From: Dyadobacter koreensis
Lineage (GTDB): Bacteria; Bacteroidota; Bacteroidia; Cytophagales; Spirosomataceae
Reading direction: 5' to 3'
Assembly: GCF_900108855.1 (NCBI RefSeq)
Contig: NZ_FNXY01000001.1
Location: forward strand, 868,001-932,000
DNA length: 64,000 nucleotides
This document shows positions 36,636 to 45,525 of the stretch, in pieces; the stretch's first letter is position 1, and every line of letters begins with the position of its first letter. The notes under the pieces are model-generated. The model saw only the letters and a list, made by a program, of their open reading frames with translations, searched no databases and had not been told where the DNA came from. The translations under genes and the position numbers were made by a program.

Positions 36636-38087
36636 TTACTTAATCAAAAGAGGGATCTGCTGGCTTTGCAAACCTTTATTTTGCAATACTGACTTTAAAA
36701 CCGTGTCCTGATTCTCCAGCAGGTCGGACGCGGTCTGCCTGATTTCGATATCAGGCAAAATACCTCTTGCTGGATTTGCGGCAGGCCTGGCCGCCGAGTA
36801 ATATGCGGCCAGCGGGATACCGATATCGAAACCGCAAGAAGGTAATTTAAGAATAATGAACGCGCCGCTGTTATCTCCTGAATAGGCGCCACCACTCTCC
36901 TCTCCAATAAATTCACCCCGATTTTCGCTTCTTGCCACGGCCAGAAATTCCGACGTCACAGAAAAGCTAAGTCCGTCAACCAGAAAAGAAATCTTCCCCT
37001 GATAAGCATTACGTTTAGGTTTATGATTTCCCAGATTCTGGTGATAGGTCCAGAGAATCTTCCCTTCCTTTTTCTTCAACAAAAAAGAAGCAATGCCAAC
37101 GAACCGGGGAAAATATGCAAGCCGCCGGTAGGTTATATCTTTTTTCCTTTTGATTTGAAGTTCTATACGGTCATAATATCGAAAATCGCTTCTAGCGATA
37201 TGAGAATATAATTCCTTTCCCAATTTATCATTTCCGCCCTCATTACCCCGAAGATCTATGATCAGATTTTGAATTGGTTTCTTGGAAATAGCATCGAAAG
37301 AACTGGATAAAAATTTTAGAAATTCCTGATTGGAATGTTGTGGCATAAAACTGGCCACCCTCAGAAAGGCCGTCGAATCATTAACAAACGTAAGCTCATT
37401 CTTTTTGACGAGCAGCGCTACTTCCTGATCTAGTTTTTTCCAGGCATTAATGGAAATTCCGTGTAAATCCAACTTTTCATAATTTTGTGAACCATCCCTT
37501 AATGTCACCTGAAAACTTGCTGAGTTGTGAATGAAATCCGAATACCATGCACTGAAATATTGCTCAATTTGTGCATCGGCAGCAGTTTGGCCATCGCCAT
37601 CCACAAACATGTTCTCAGCTAAAATACGTAAAATTTCAGTAATCGGCCTGCCATTAATTTCTTCTATATACCTACCTTTCAACCTATTATCCGAAGCCCT
37701 TACAATGAGCAATTTCTTATTTTCATCAAACCGAACGATTAAAGGCAGCACATCTTTGTCATCGAAATAAAAAGGAAAATCCTTAAACGGAGGTAAAAAT
37801 TTAACATGCCCACACCTGATTGCCGAAACCAAGGGATTAACAATCCGAAAAAACTCGCGATCTGAGACAGAATCCCGACGTGAAAGCACGCTTGCAATAG
37901 AGTCGTACCGGGCATCAAAACCAGCCTTTTGACCAAATCTATCCAAACCCGGATGAATTTCTTCCACTGATTTTTTTATGATCTGCAAGTCTTTTATCGC
38001 CTGCTCCCGACCCATGGTTTTTAATTTCTGAGCCCGGCAATCTGAGAAAGCCGCGACTATTAAAATGATTAGAATTACAATTTTCAT
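36636..38087 (-). CDS. S41-family (C-terminal processing-like) peptidase
   Basis: This exported protein has 483 residues and a signal peptide (MKIVILIILIVAAFSDCRA). The S41 catalytic core is in the second half: NLIIDLRGNEGGNDKLGKEL, then VDGLSFSVTSEFLAVARS with the nucleophile Ser, and IGEESGGAYSGDNSG. No PDZ domain motif is obvious between. It resembles tricorn-like S41 proteases of Bacteroidota that are predicted periplasmic. Targets unknown. Confidence 0.87.
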   Translation of the reverse strand: MKIVILIILIVAAFSDCRAQKLKTMGREQAIKDLQIIKKSVEEIHPGLDRFGQKAGFDARYDSIASVLSRRDSVSDREFFRIVNPLVSAIRCGHVKFLPPFKDFPFYFDDKDVLPLIVRFDENKKLLIVRASDNRLKGRYIEEINGRPITEILRILAENMFVDGDGQTAADAQIEQYFSAWYSDFIHNSASFQVTLRDGSQNYEKLDLHGISINAWKKLDQEVALLVKKNELTFVNDSTAFLRVASFMPQHSNQEFLKFLSSSFDAISKKPIQNLIIDLRGNEGGNDKLGKELYSHIARSDFRYYDRIELQIKRKKDITYRRLAYFPRFVGIASFLLKKKEGKILWTYHQNLGNHKPKRNAYQGKISFLVDGLSFSVTSEFLAVARSENRGEFIGEESGGAYSGDNSGAFIILKLPSCGFDIGIPLAAYYSAARPAANPARGILPDIEIRQTASDLLENQDTVLKSVLQNKGLQSQQIPLLIK

Positions 38088-38158
38088 AGCTAAATATTTT
38101 CTACAAAAATCCTGTCTAATAGTGACTATACGGTCTTTCCCGATAAGTTCAGACCTAT

Positions 38159-38166
38159 TAATTTTG
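38159..38166 (+). promoter_or_regulatory. Bacteroidota -7 element (TAATTTTG)
   Basis: A perfect TAnnTTTG match 20 bp upstream of the AraC regulator start, implying a very short leader. Confidence 0.4.
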
Positions 38167-38185
38167 TTACGTAAATAACAGATCC

Positions 38186-39331
38186 ATGGTCACAGCCGTT
38201 TTATTTTCGGGAATAGTGCAAGGCTTGCTGCTCGTGCTGCTTTTATTTCAAAAAAATGTCAACAGAACTTCAGCCCGGATTTTGGCAACGCTCGTATTTA
38301 TGATTGCTGCTCACCTTTCGCTGATCGCAGTTGACATGAATGATCTTCTTGTGCAGCTTCCTCATTTAAGTAAACTGTCGTGGCTGTTACCGCTTTGCTA
38401 CGGTCCTTTAATTTTGCTTTTGACTCAGAGCTTAGTGCAAAAAACGTTTACTTTCAGGCGATCTTATACCCTTTATTTTTTACCCTTTCTGATTTATCTG
38501 GCTATTTTGGCCCCATATTATTTCCAGGTCGCATCTCAAAAAATTGCTTATTTATCGAATCAGGAAAAAGTCTTGAAGGCTGATTTTGGCTGGATGAACC
38601 ATTTGACAAACTATTTTCATATCGTCTATTTATTAATCGCTTTGCAGCTTTACAACAGACAAGTCAAGCAGCAAAGCACAAGTATAATTTTGCAAAGCAA
38701 CCGAAAATGGCTCCCGCATTTTTTGTACTTCGTGCTGGCTATCTTGGTTTTTTCACTGTTTGTATTTTACGCGAAAAAATTTGACATAAAAGGGTTATCC
38801 GGAATTTATCCGAATCATTTTCTGCTGGTAGTCATTCTGGTTTACTGGATTGCATATAAAATGTTACAGGAAAAACTGGATTTCGAAACAAATGATCCGC
38901 AGGAAAATGAAGACAATGTCGAAAAACCGCATAAATATTCGAAAACCGGTCTGGATGCAGAGGCATCAAAACTCCTCGCGCGAAGACTGGAACTTCATAT
39001 GGAAACAGAAAAACCCTATCTGGATTGTACATTGACGCTAACCGATTTGGGGAGCCGGCTGAGGATAACCAAACATCAGATTTCTCAGGTAATCAACTCT
39101 GAATTTGAAGTGAATTTCTACGAGTTTGTAAATAATTACCGCATCGAGGAATTTAAAAAACAATCCCTGCATCCTTCTAATGAACACCTTTCAATAGTGG
39201 GAATTGCTTTTGAAGCAGGTTTTAATTCCAAGGCAACTTTCAATCAGGTTTTCAAAAAGAAAGAAGGAATGACGCCCTCTGAATTCGTGAAACAGCAAAA
39301 AGATAAGCGCGTGTTAAATCAGCATCTCTGA
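38186..39331 (+). CDS. AraC-family regulator with membrane N-terminus
   Basis: The protein has 381 residues. The N-terminal 230 or so contain about seven hydrophobic helices (starting MVTAVLFSGIVQGLLLVLLL), then a linker, and a C-terminal double HTH: LTLTDLGSRLRITKHQISQV and LSIVGIAFEAGFNSKATFNQ with the AraC signature FKKKEGMTPSEF. This membrane-AraC design is common in Bacteroidota and would sense an envelope signal. Its stop is directly adjacent to that of the convergent GNAT gene. Confidence 0.9.
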   Translation: MVTAVLFSGIVQGLLLVLLLFQKNVNRTSARILATLVFMIAAHLSLIAVDMNDLLVQLPHLSKLSWLLPLCYGPLILLLTQSLVQKTFTFRRSYTLYFLPFLIYLAILAPYYFQVASQKIAYLSNQEKVLKADFGWMNHLTNYFHIVYLLIALQLYNRQVKQQSTSIILQSNRKWLPHFLYFVLAILVFSLFVFYAKKFDIKGLSGIYPNHFLLVVILVYWIAYKMLQEKLDFETNDPQENEDNVEKPHKYSKTGLDAEASKLLARRLELHMETEKPYLDCTLTLTDLGSRLRITKHQISQVINSEFEVNFYEFVNNYRIEEFKKQSLHPSNEHLSIVGIAFEAGFNSKATFNQVFKKKEGMTPSEFVKQQKDKRVLNQHL

Positions 39332-39880
39332 TCAGGAGTTATTCTCAATTTCATACAGCACACAATTTTCCAGTCTTTTACAATCGGCTAAAAATGGATG
39401 TTTGAAAGTTTCTTTCTGTTTCATTCCGATTTTCTTCATCACATTGATTGACTTTGTGTTAATTTCGGGTGCTATCGATTTTATACTTTTCAACTTCATC
39501 ACGTCAAAACCGTACCTGACACATCTGTTCGCGCCTTCTGTGGCATAACCTTTATTCCAGGCAGACTTTGCGAGGCGCCAGCCAATATCAACTGCGGGAG
39601 TGAAGGAGGCTTCAAAATTTATTTCGGCAAGTCCGATGAACCCTATAAATTCTTCGGTTTCCAATACTTCAACAGCGAAATAACAAAAGCAGTTTTTGGC
39701 AAATTGCTGTTGCATACGCCTGACCAAATCCTTTGTCTGCTCTATTGTTTGTGGTTCAGGAAAAAATTTCATGACTTCCGTATCCGAACTGATCAGGAAC
39801 ATTTCTTGAATATCCTCCTCAGCCCATTCTCTAAAACCGAGGCGCAAGGACTGAAAAACATATTTTTGGCAGTTCTTCAT
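39332..39880 (-). CDS. GNAT-family N-acetyltransferase (RimJ/RimL type)
   Basis: This protein of about 182 residues has the GNAT fold: LRLGFREWAEEDIQEMFLIS, FIGFIGLAEINFE, AVDIGWRLAKSAWNKGYATE (acetyl-CoA-binding loop) and SINVMKKIGMKQ. I chose the ATG at 39880 (MKNCQKYVFQSLRL); one at 39898 would add six residues. It probably acetylates an amino group on a small molecule or protein. Convergent with the AraC gene with no base between the stops. Confidence 0.87.
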   Translation of the reverse strand: MKNCQKYVFQSLRLGFREWAEEDIQEMFLISSDTEVMKFFPEPQTIEQTKDLVRRMQQQFAKNCFCYFAVEVLETEEFIGFIGLAEINFEASFTPAVDIGWRLAKSAWNKGYATEGANRCVRYGFDVMKLKSIKSIAPEINTKSINVMKKIGMKQKETFKHPFLADCKRLENCVLYEIENNS

Positions 39881-40110
39881 AATTGATATTGATAGCAAAA
39901 TTTCAATTGGCCGAAATGACCTGTTGCCTTATTATGGGTCAAAAAAAATCTATTATTCGAATTTTTGTATCCGTAAAATGACATTGTAAAAGCGTAATGG
40001 TAAACGTCAGAGTTAAGCTAAACCTGTATTTCTGACAGGAAAAATAGGAATCATAGAACAAATATCCGCGCAAATCCTGGTTGGTTTTTAATAACGCCGG
40101 TTAATCAATA

Positions 40111-40118
40111 TATTTGAA
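40111..40118 (+). promoter_or_regulatory. Bacteroidota -7 element (TATATTTG)
   Basis: A perfect TAnnTTTG match 16 bp upstream of the purine permease start. Confidence 0.45.
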
Positions 40119-40133
40119 ATAAACTCTGACGCT

Positions 40134-41432
40134 ATGTTTTCCCTCTCCGGCCTGAAAGAAAATAACACCACAGTTTCCACGGAAATTCTTGCCGGCGTGT
40201 CGTCCTTCCTTGCAACAGCTTACATTATCGTAGTCAACCCGTCTATTTTGAGTCAAACCGGAATGCCCTTTTCGGCTGTACTGACCGCAACAATTCTGGT
40301 ATCTTTTTTCAGCAGTTTCATGATGGGCTGGTATGCCAATAACCCTATTCTGGTTGCGCCAGGAATGGGGTTGAATGCGTTTTTTACTTTTACCGCAGTC
40401 TTTACTGAAAAATTAAGCTGGCAGGTCGCGCTTGGGACTGTTTTTTGGTCCGGGATCTTTTTTCTGATTCTGTCCGTGTTTAATATTCGTTCCTATATCG
40501 TAAAGGCAATTCCGAAACCTTTACGTTATGCAATTGCCTCTGGCATTGGCCTTTTTATCACGCTTATCGGCTTTTCCAACGCCAAATTCATTGTAGCAAA
40601 TCCGGTAACGATGGTTGGTCTGGGCAATCTGAATGCAGGCACAGTTACGTTCCTGGTCGGTTTATTGATCACAGTTGTCCTGCTAACACGAAATGTAAGA
40701 GGCAGTATCCTGATCGGCATCATCGTTACAAGCCTGCTTGCCTGGCCAATCGGAAGATATTATGGAGGATCTGAAACACTGATAACCATTAATGAACTTG
40801 TTTCCAAACCTGATTTCAGCCTGTTATTCAAACTGGATCTGGTCAATTCATTACAATGGAGCCTGGCGCCAATAATCCTTGCTTTTGTGTTTACCGATAT
40901 GTTCGACAGCTTATCGACTTTCGTCGGACTGGCCGAAGCAGCTGATCTTTTGGACGAAAACGGTGAACCAAGAAATATTCAAAAATCCCTGATCGTCGAC
41001 GCTTTTTCCACAACCCTTGCCGGACTCACAGGCAGCAGCCCCGGAACTGCCTATATCGAATCCGCCGTGGGCATTGAACAAGGTGGAAAAACAGGATTGA
41101 CGGCTATGGTCGGAGCTTTGTTATTTCTTCCGTTTTTATTTTTATCACCGCTTATCAGTGCCATTCCTTCGATCGCCACCGCACCAGCGCTTGTTCTTGT
41201 CGGAGTTTTTATGATGAAACCGGTTATAAAAATTAATTGGCAGGATCTGAGCGAAGCTTTTCCTGCATTTCTTGCAATGGTACTGATACCTTTCACTTAC
41301 TCGATCACCCAGGGAATAATCTGGGGATTTCTCAGCTGGACTCTCTTACACATCGCAACCGGAAAAACCCGCCAGATCAGTCTTGCACTCTGGATCATTG
41401 ATTTATTTGCCATATTGGCGCTGATATTATAA
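40134..41432 (+). CDS. NCS2-family purine permease (AzgA-like)
   Basis: This inner-membrane nucleobase permease has 432 residues and about 13 helices. Family motifs are VSSFLATAYIIVVNPSILSQ, NPILVAPGMGLNAFF, FTDMFDSLSTFVGLAE and GLTGSSPGTAYIESAVGIEQ, with the GSSPGTAY substrate loop of the AzgA/PbuG (adenine, guanine or hypoxanthine) subgroup. It is followed 8 bp later by a nucleosidase gene, which points to purine salvage. Confidence 0.92.
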   Translation: MFSLSGLKENNTTVSTEILAGVSSFLATAYIIVVNPSILSQTGMPFSAVLTATILVSFFSSFMMGWYANNPILVAPGMGLNAFFTFTAVFTEKLSWQVALGTVFWSGIFFLILSVFNIRSYIVKAIPKPLRYAIASGIGLFITLIGFSNAKFIVANPVTMVGLGNLNAGTVTFLVGLLITVVLLTRNVRGSILIGIIVTSLLAWPIGRYYGGSETLITINELVSKPDFSLLFKLDLVNSLQWSLAPIILAFVFTDMFDSLSTFVGLAEAADLLDENGEPRNIQKSLIVDAFSTTLAGLTGSSPGTAYIESAVGIEQGGKTGLTAMVGALLFLPFLFLSPLISAIPSIATAPALVLVGVFMMKPVIKINWQDLSEAFPAFLAMVLIPFTYSITQGIIWGFLSWTLLHIATGKTRQISLALWIIDLFAILALIL

Positions 41433-41440
41433 CTACCTTC

Positions 41441-42247
41441 ATGAAAAAAAATCTTCTATTTTCACTCCTTCTGACGTTCTCATTTTTTAACGTTTTCTCT
41501 CAAAAAGTTACTGGTGTTCTCGGTGCATTTCCGCCGGAACTGGTTTTGTTACGAAGCAAAATGGAAAACCGAAAAGACACAGTAATTGCCCAAACGTTGT
41601 TTTCCAAAGGTATGCTTAACGGGAAATCAATTGTGCTGGCCCAAACGGGAATTGGGAAAGTGAATGCAGCGATCACCACAACGCTTATGATCGAACATTT
41701 CAAACCGGAGGAAATTGTGTTTTCCGGCATCGCTGGCGGTATCGACACATCTCTCAACCCAGGGGATATCGTGATTGGTACGCAGGTAACTTACCATGAC
41801 TACGGCGCGATAGAAGATTCGGGTATGATCTACACTCCGACAAAAAATCCTTATAATATGATCGAAAATCCGATCGTATTTAATTGCGATTCGATGTTGA
41901 TTCAAAAAGCGGTTTCGATATCAAAAAAATTAAAATTTGAAAAAGTCAAACGTGAAAATGGAAGTTTTTCTCCTTCAATTACCAAAGGGGTTATCGTGAC
42001 CGGCGATGTTTTTGTTGCTTCGGAAATGGCTACCCGACGGTTGAGAAAGGACCTTAACGCAGCGGTAACCGAAATGGAAGGTGCTGCCATCGCCCAAACC
42101 TGCTATCAGCAAAAAGTACCGTTTCTGATTATTCGCAGCCTGAGCGATAATGCGAACAAAAAAGCATCTGCGGACGTAAAGAATTTTTATCAGATTGCGG
42201 CAGAAAACGCAGCGATCATGGTAATCGGGATTGTTGGACAAATTTAA
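41441..42247 (+). CDS. Exported MTA/SAH-type nucleosidase
   Basis: This 268-residue protein belongs to the PNP_UDP fold, MTAN/Pfs group: VLAQTGIGKVNAAITTTLM, FSGIAGGIDTSLNPGDIVIG, and the catalytic end VTEMEGAAIAQTCYQQK followed by IIRSLSDNA. Unlike most MTA/SAH nucleosidases it has a signal peptide (MKKNLLFSLLLTFSFFNVFS). It lies 8 bp behind the purine permease, so I infer that it releases purine bases outside the cytoplasm for import. Which nucleoside it cleaves is not certain. Confidence 0.88.
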   Translation: MKKNLLFSLLLTFSFFNVFSQKVTGVLGAFPPELVLLRSKMENRKDTVIAQTLFSKGMLNGKSIVLAQTGIGKVNAAITTTLMIEHFKPEEIVFSGIAGGIDTSLNPGDIVIGTQVTYHDYGAIEDSGMIYTPTKNPYNMIENPIVFNCDSMLIQKAVSISKKLKFEKVKRENGSFSPSITKGVIVTGDVFVASEMATRRLRKDLNAAVTEMEGAAIAQTCYQQKVPFLIIRSLSDNANKKASADVKNFYQIAAENAAIMVIGIVGQI

Positions 42248-42255
42248 TAAGCAGA

Positions 42256-42723
42256 TCAGAGCTCGCCAACCCTGCGGCTCGGCAATGTAAAATCTGTCGA
42301 TATTTCCCGGACTTGTGTGGAAGATAATTTTACGGGCTCATTAAAAAGTTTATTGACCTCTTGCTGGATATCTGCCCAGCAAGTCACCTTTTTTATGTAC
42401 CGGCCAGGTGCTGGTTTCGTATTTATCCCCTGCTTGAACAACCAATCCGCACTCTCATAGGAAAAAATCAAAATCGGCAGCTCAGGTTTATGCTGGATCG
42501 TATACTTAATAAATGACAACAACTGCTCGTCCTGTTTATTTAGAGAAACGATAAACAGATCATAGGACTGCTTCACTTCATTAACCTTAAAAAGTGATGA
42601 CTGCAAAATCTGACTGATACTTTCTGCGGTTTCAACTTTAATGTTTTTATTTTCTCTTTCTAACCGATTGGAGATTCCGATTTTAAAAATCGATTCACTT
42701 TCTAATATCAAAAGATTATACAT
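42256..42723 (-). CDS. Degenerate receiver-domain protein without output domain
   Basis: This 155-residue protein resembles the receiver domain of LuxR-type regulators (MYNLLILESESIFKIGISNR). The acidic pair is replaced by E8-S9-E10 and the usual phosphoacceptor Asp by Ser60 (YDLFIVSLNKQ). It is thus a pseudo-receiver that should not be phosphorylated by the standard route. The C-terminal tail is too short for a helix-turn-helix. It may act as a phosphorylation-independent binding module or be a remnant of a full regulator. Confidence 0.6.
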   Translation of the reverse strand: MYNLLILESESIFKIGISNRLERENKNIKVETAESISQILQSSLFKVNEVKQSYDLFIVSLNKQDEQLLSFIKYTIQHKPELPILIFSYESADWLFKQGINTKPAPGRYIKKVTCWADIQQEVNKLFNEPVKLSSTQVREISTDFTLPSRRVGEL

Positions 42724-42958
42724 AAAGAAACTTACAATTTGAGGATGGTTTTACAAGGGCTTTGTCGAAACAAATTTAAGTGAGAAATCGCAATTAAAAC
42801 TATGCAATGACAGAAAATGATGTAGAATAATTTCGATTATTGGCCAATAAATCCATCAATGGCAGACCAATCAAAAGTATTGACAAAATATTGCCCGTTT
42901 AAACTTAAAAAATTACTATTTCGAGTAATTTTAAGATTTCAAATTCATCAATTCAATT

Positions 42959-43768
42959 ATGAATTTCTACAGCGCAATATTCATTTCAGTCAGTCTGACC
43001 ACGTTAATGTTCTTTTCCACATCCCAGGCGCAGACGATCACTGAAACCCGGAAATTCCAGGTTTCGGAAGCAAAACAGGCTGTTGCGGTAGATGAGCAAT
43101 ACTTCTATGTTATTAACAATAGCACGATTTTGAAGTTAAGCAAGACTGACGGCAAACAAATAGCAAAGTGGGACGGAACCAAAGACGGCATCAAACACTT
43201 GAACAGCGGCGTAGTCATCAAAGGTAAGTTGTACTGTGCAAATTCTAATTATCCTGAAATCCCCATGGCAAGCTCTATTGAAATCTTTGACACAAAAACC
43301 ATGCAGCACATTGATAACCATAGCTTTGGGATTGCAGAACACGGATCACTTACGTGGATCGATCAGAAAGACGGTTTCTGGTGGATCGGTTTTGCACACT
43401 ATGGCGGGAAAGAAGCTAGTGAAGGGAGAGATGTGCGCTGGACTTCCCTTGTGAAATATGACTTGGAATTCAGACAGCTCGCTTCCTGGATTTTTCCGAA
43501 AAATATCGTGGAGCTTTTCACGCCAAAAAGTAATTCCGGAGGAGCCTGGGGAACCGACGGTTTGCTTTATTGTACAGGTCACGACAAGCCAGAATTATAT
43601 GTGATGAAGCTGCCAAAATCAGGATACACACTCGAACACGTCGCGACGCTTCCGGCTTCGATTTATGGCCAGGGTATTGCGATTGATAAATCTGTAAAAG
43701 GAAAACAGCTAATTTACGGTCTGAACAGAGCAACAAATACAGTAACCGTTTCCGAAATTGCACAATAA
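42959..43768 (+). CDS. Secreted beta-propeller-like protein
   Basis: This 269-residue protein has a signal peptide (cleavage after STSQAQ near residue 24) and repeated beta-blade-like segments such as VAVDEQYFYVINNSTILKLS, GVVIKGKLYCANSNYPEI and GTDGLLYCTGHDKPELYVMK. Family not identified; function unknown. It precedes the NTF2-like lipoprotein gene by 40 bp on the same strand and may be co-transcribed with it. Confidence 0.7.
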   Translation: MNFYSAIFISVSLTTLMFFSTSQAQTITETRKFQVSEAKQAVAVDEQYFYVINNSTILKLSKTDGKQIAKWDGTKDGIKHLNSGVVIKGKLYCANSNYPEIPMASSIEIFDTKTMQHIDNHSFGIAEHGSLTWIDQKDGFWWIGFAHYGGKEASEGRDVRWTSLVKYDLEFRQLASWIFPKNIVELFTPKSNSGGAWGTDGLLYCTGHDKPELYVMKLPKSGYTLEHVATLPASIYGQGIAIDKSVKGKQLIYGLNRATNTVTVSEIAQ

Positions 43769-43808
43769 CACGTAGAAAATAAACTATATCAACCCTTACC
43801 CGATCAGC

Positions 43809-44243
43809 ATGAAAAAGTTCGTCCCTATTTTTGTTTCCCTACTCGCACTTTACGCTTGTGGAGAACGAAAAGTTTCAGATAAAAATGAAAAAATTATCCG
43901 GCAGTATTTCGAATATTTTAATAAGCATGACTGGAACAGTATGGCGAATCTGTACACCGCAACGGCTGACTTTAAAGATCCTTCATTAGGCCAGGGGATC
44001 GTCAGACAAACACGGGAACAGACGATAAAAAAATATGGAGAGCTACATCAGACGTTTCCTGATGTAGCTGACAAAATCCTGAATGTTTATCCGTCCGGCG
44101 AGAATCATGTGATCGTTGAATTTGTATCCTCCGGAACGGCGCCCGACAACTCGAAGTTTGAATTGCCTATTTGTACCATTTTTAAAATAGAAAATGGACT
44201 GATAACAGAGGATTTTACTTACTACGATAATTTTGAGGAATGA
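43809..44243 (+). CDS. NTF2/SnoaL-like lipoprotein
   Basis: This 144-residue lipoprotein has lipobox LYAC (Cys at about 17). The mature part has the SnoaL/NTF2 fold pattern: KIIRQYFEYFNKHDWNSMAN, FKDPSLGQGIVRQ, HVIVEFVSSGT and a closing strand IENGLITEDFTYYDN. Such proteins bind or isomerise small hydrophobic ligands. The role is unknown. Confidence 0.82.
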   Translation: MKKFVPIFVSLLALYACGERKVSDKNEKIIRQYFEYFNKHDWNSMANLYTATADFKDPSLGQGIVRQTREQTIKKYGELHQTFPDVADKILNVYPSGENHVIVEFVSSGTAPDNSKFELPICTIFKIENGLITEDFTYYDNFEE

Positions 44244-44346
44244 ACAGATAAATCAGGTTTTCGGTATAAAGAATAATTTCGCCATAAGTAAACAAAACCA
44301 TAAGTTCGGATAGAGCTCTGGGACTAATAAATTATATCATTTAATA

Positions 44347-45237
44347 ATGAAAAAAGCTTTCTTTCAACTTCATATTTCCATTTTACTTGCCGGCTTTACG
44401 GGCGTATTCGGAAAAGCGATATCGCTTAACGAAGGATTGCTGGTATGGTACCGTATGTTGATCTCCGGAATTTTGCTGCTAATGATTTTAGGAGCTTCAC
44501 AAAAGCTGAAGGCCATTTCAAAAAAGGATTTCCAACGTATCGCATTGTCCGGATTTCTGCTCGGGCTTCACTGGATTTTCTTTTACGGAAGTATTAAATA
44601 TTCCAACATTTCAGTTGGTGTAGTATGCTTTTCCCTTACTGGATTTTTCACGGCCATTCTCGCTCCTATCTTAAACAAAAAGAAATTTGCCCTCTCTGAA
44701 TTATTGCTAAGCGGATTGACACTGCTCGGCATCGGGCTTATTTTTAGTTTTGATTCGCGATATCGTACCGGGATTCTGCTTGGTGTGATGTCTTCGCTCC
44801 TGGTAGCATTTTATACCATAGCCAACGAAAGATTAGCACATTCTTTTAAAAGTGAAACCATTATGGTTTATCAAATGATTGGAGGAAGCTTAGGTCTGGC
44901 GATTTTGATGCCTTTTTATCTTCACTTTTTTCCGGTTGAAACGATGATTCCATCCTGGCAGGACTTGGGTTATCTCCTTATGCTTTCACTATTCTGTACC
45001 GTGCTTCTTTACATGTTGCTAATTCAGGCACTTCGTAAAATTTCCGCGTTTACTGTTAACTTAAGTTTCAATCTTGAACCAATTTATACGATCGCACTGG
45101 CTATTCTGATCTACAAGGAAAACCGGGAGCTAACAACCCCGTTTTACATTGGCCTTGGATTGATTATCCTTTCCGTTGCACTGCAAATGATAAAAGTTTC
45201 GACGGAACACAAAAAAGCACAGGCTATTGTAGTTTGA
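44347..45237 (+). CDS. DMT-superfamily (EamA) transporter
   Basis: This 296-residue inner-membrane protein has ten predicted helices in two EamA repeats. Helices include FQLHISILLAGFTGVFGKAI, GLHWIFFYGSIKYSNISVGV and TVNLSFNLEPIYTIALAILI, the last carrying the family's conserved E-P near the end of each repeat. It is a likely metabolite exporter. Substrate unknown. Confidence 0.9.
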   Translation: MKKAFFQLHISILLAGFTGVFGKAISLNEGLLVWYRMLISGILLLMILGASQKLKAISKKDFQRIALSGFLLGLHWIFFYGSIKYSNISVGVVCFSLTGFFTAILAPILNKKKFALSELLLSGLTLLGIGLIFSFDSRYRTGILLGVMSSLLVAFYTIANERLAHSFKSETIMVYQMIGGSLGLAILMPFYLHFFPVETMIPSWQDLGYLLMLSLFCTVLLYMLLIQALRKISAFTVNLSFNLEPIYTIALAILIYKENRELTTPFYIGLGLIILSVALQMIKVSTEHKKAQAIVV

Positions 45238-45446
45238 GTTTTTGATTCAATAAATTATCAACTATTCGCCATACAGGCATCGAGATAATATCGCACCTTG
45301 AAATATGCAAAATCCATATCTGTTTTAGTCAGTGTCGCTTCGCCACTTTTGGAAGAAAGAAAAACCTGGGTTCGAGCGTTTCGGAATAAGATGGACTGGA
45401 ATAATAGAAGTAAATCAAGTTCAGATTTCCCGAATATTATCAATAG

Positions 45447-45474
45447 AAAACGCTGTCCGGATAGACAGCGTTTT
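45447..45474. terminator. Rho-independent terminator
   Basis: AAAACGCTGTC at 45447-45457 pairs with GACAGCGTTTT at 45464-45474, followed by T on the plus strand. It can end both the DMT transporter transcript and the minus-strand T9SS gene. Confidence 0.8.
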
Positions 45475-45525
45475 TCAATTATGAGGAAGGTGTTACAATT
45501 TGTTTCAGAGATAATATCGACCCGG

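Noticed and set aside
38167..38176. TTACGTAA-like sequence upstream of the AraC gene
   Set aside because: Only the central 8 bases agree with the urea-locus palindrome and the gene context differs.
45258..45443. 61-codon minus-strand frame
   Set aside because: Short, no motif, and it lies between the DMT transporter stop and a terminator hairpin.
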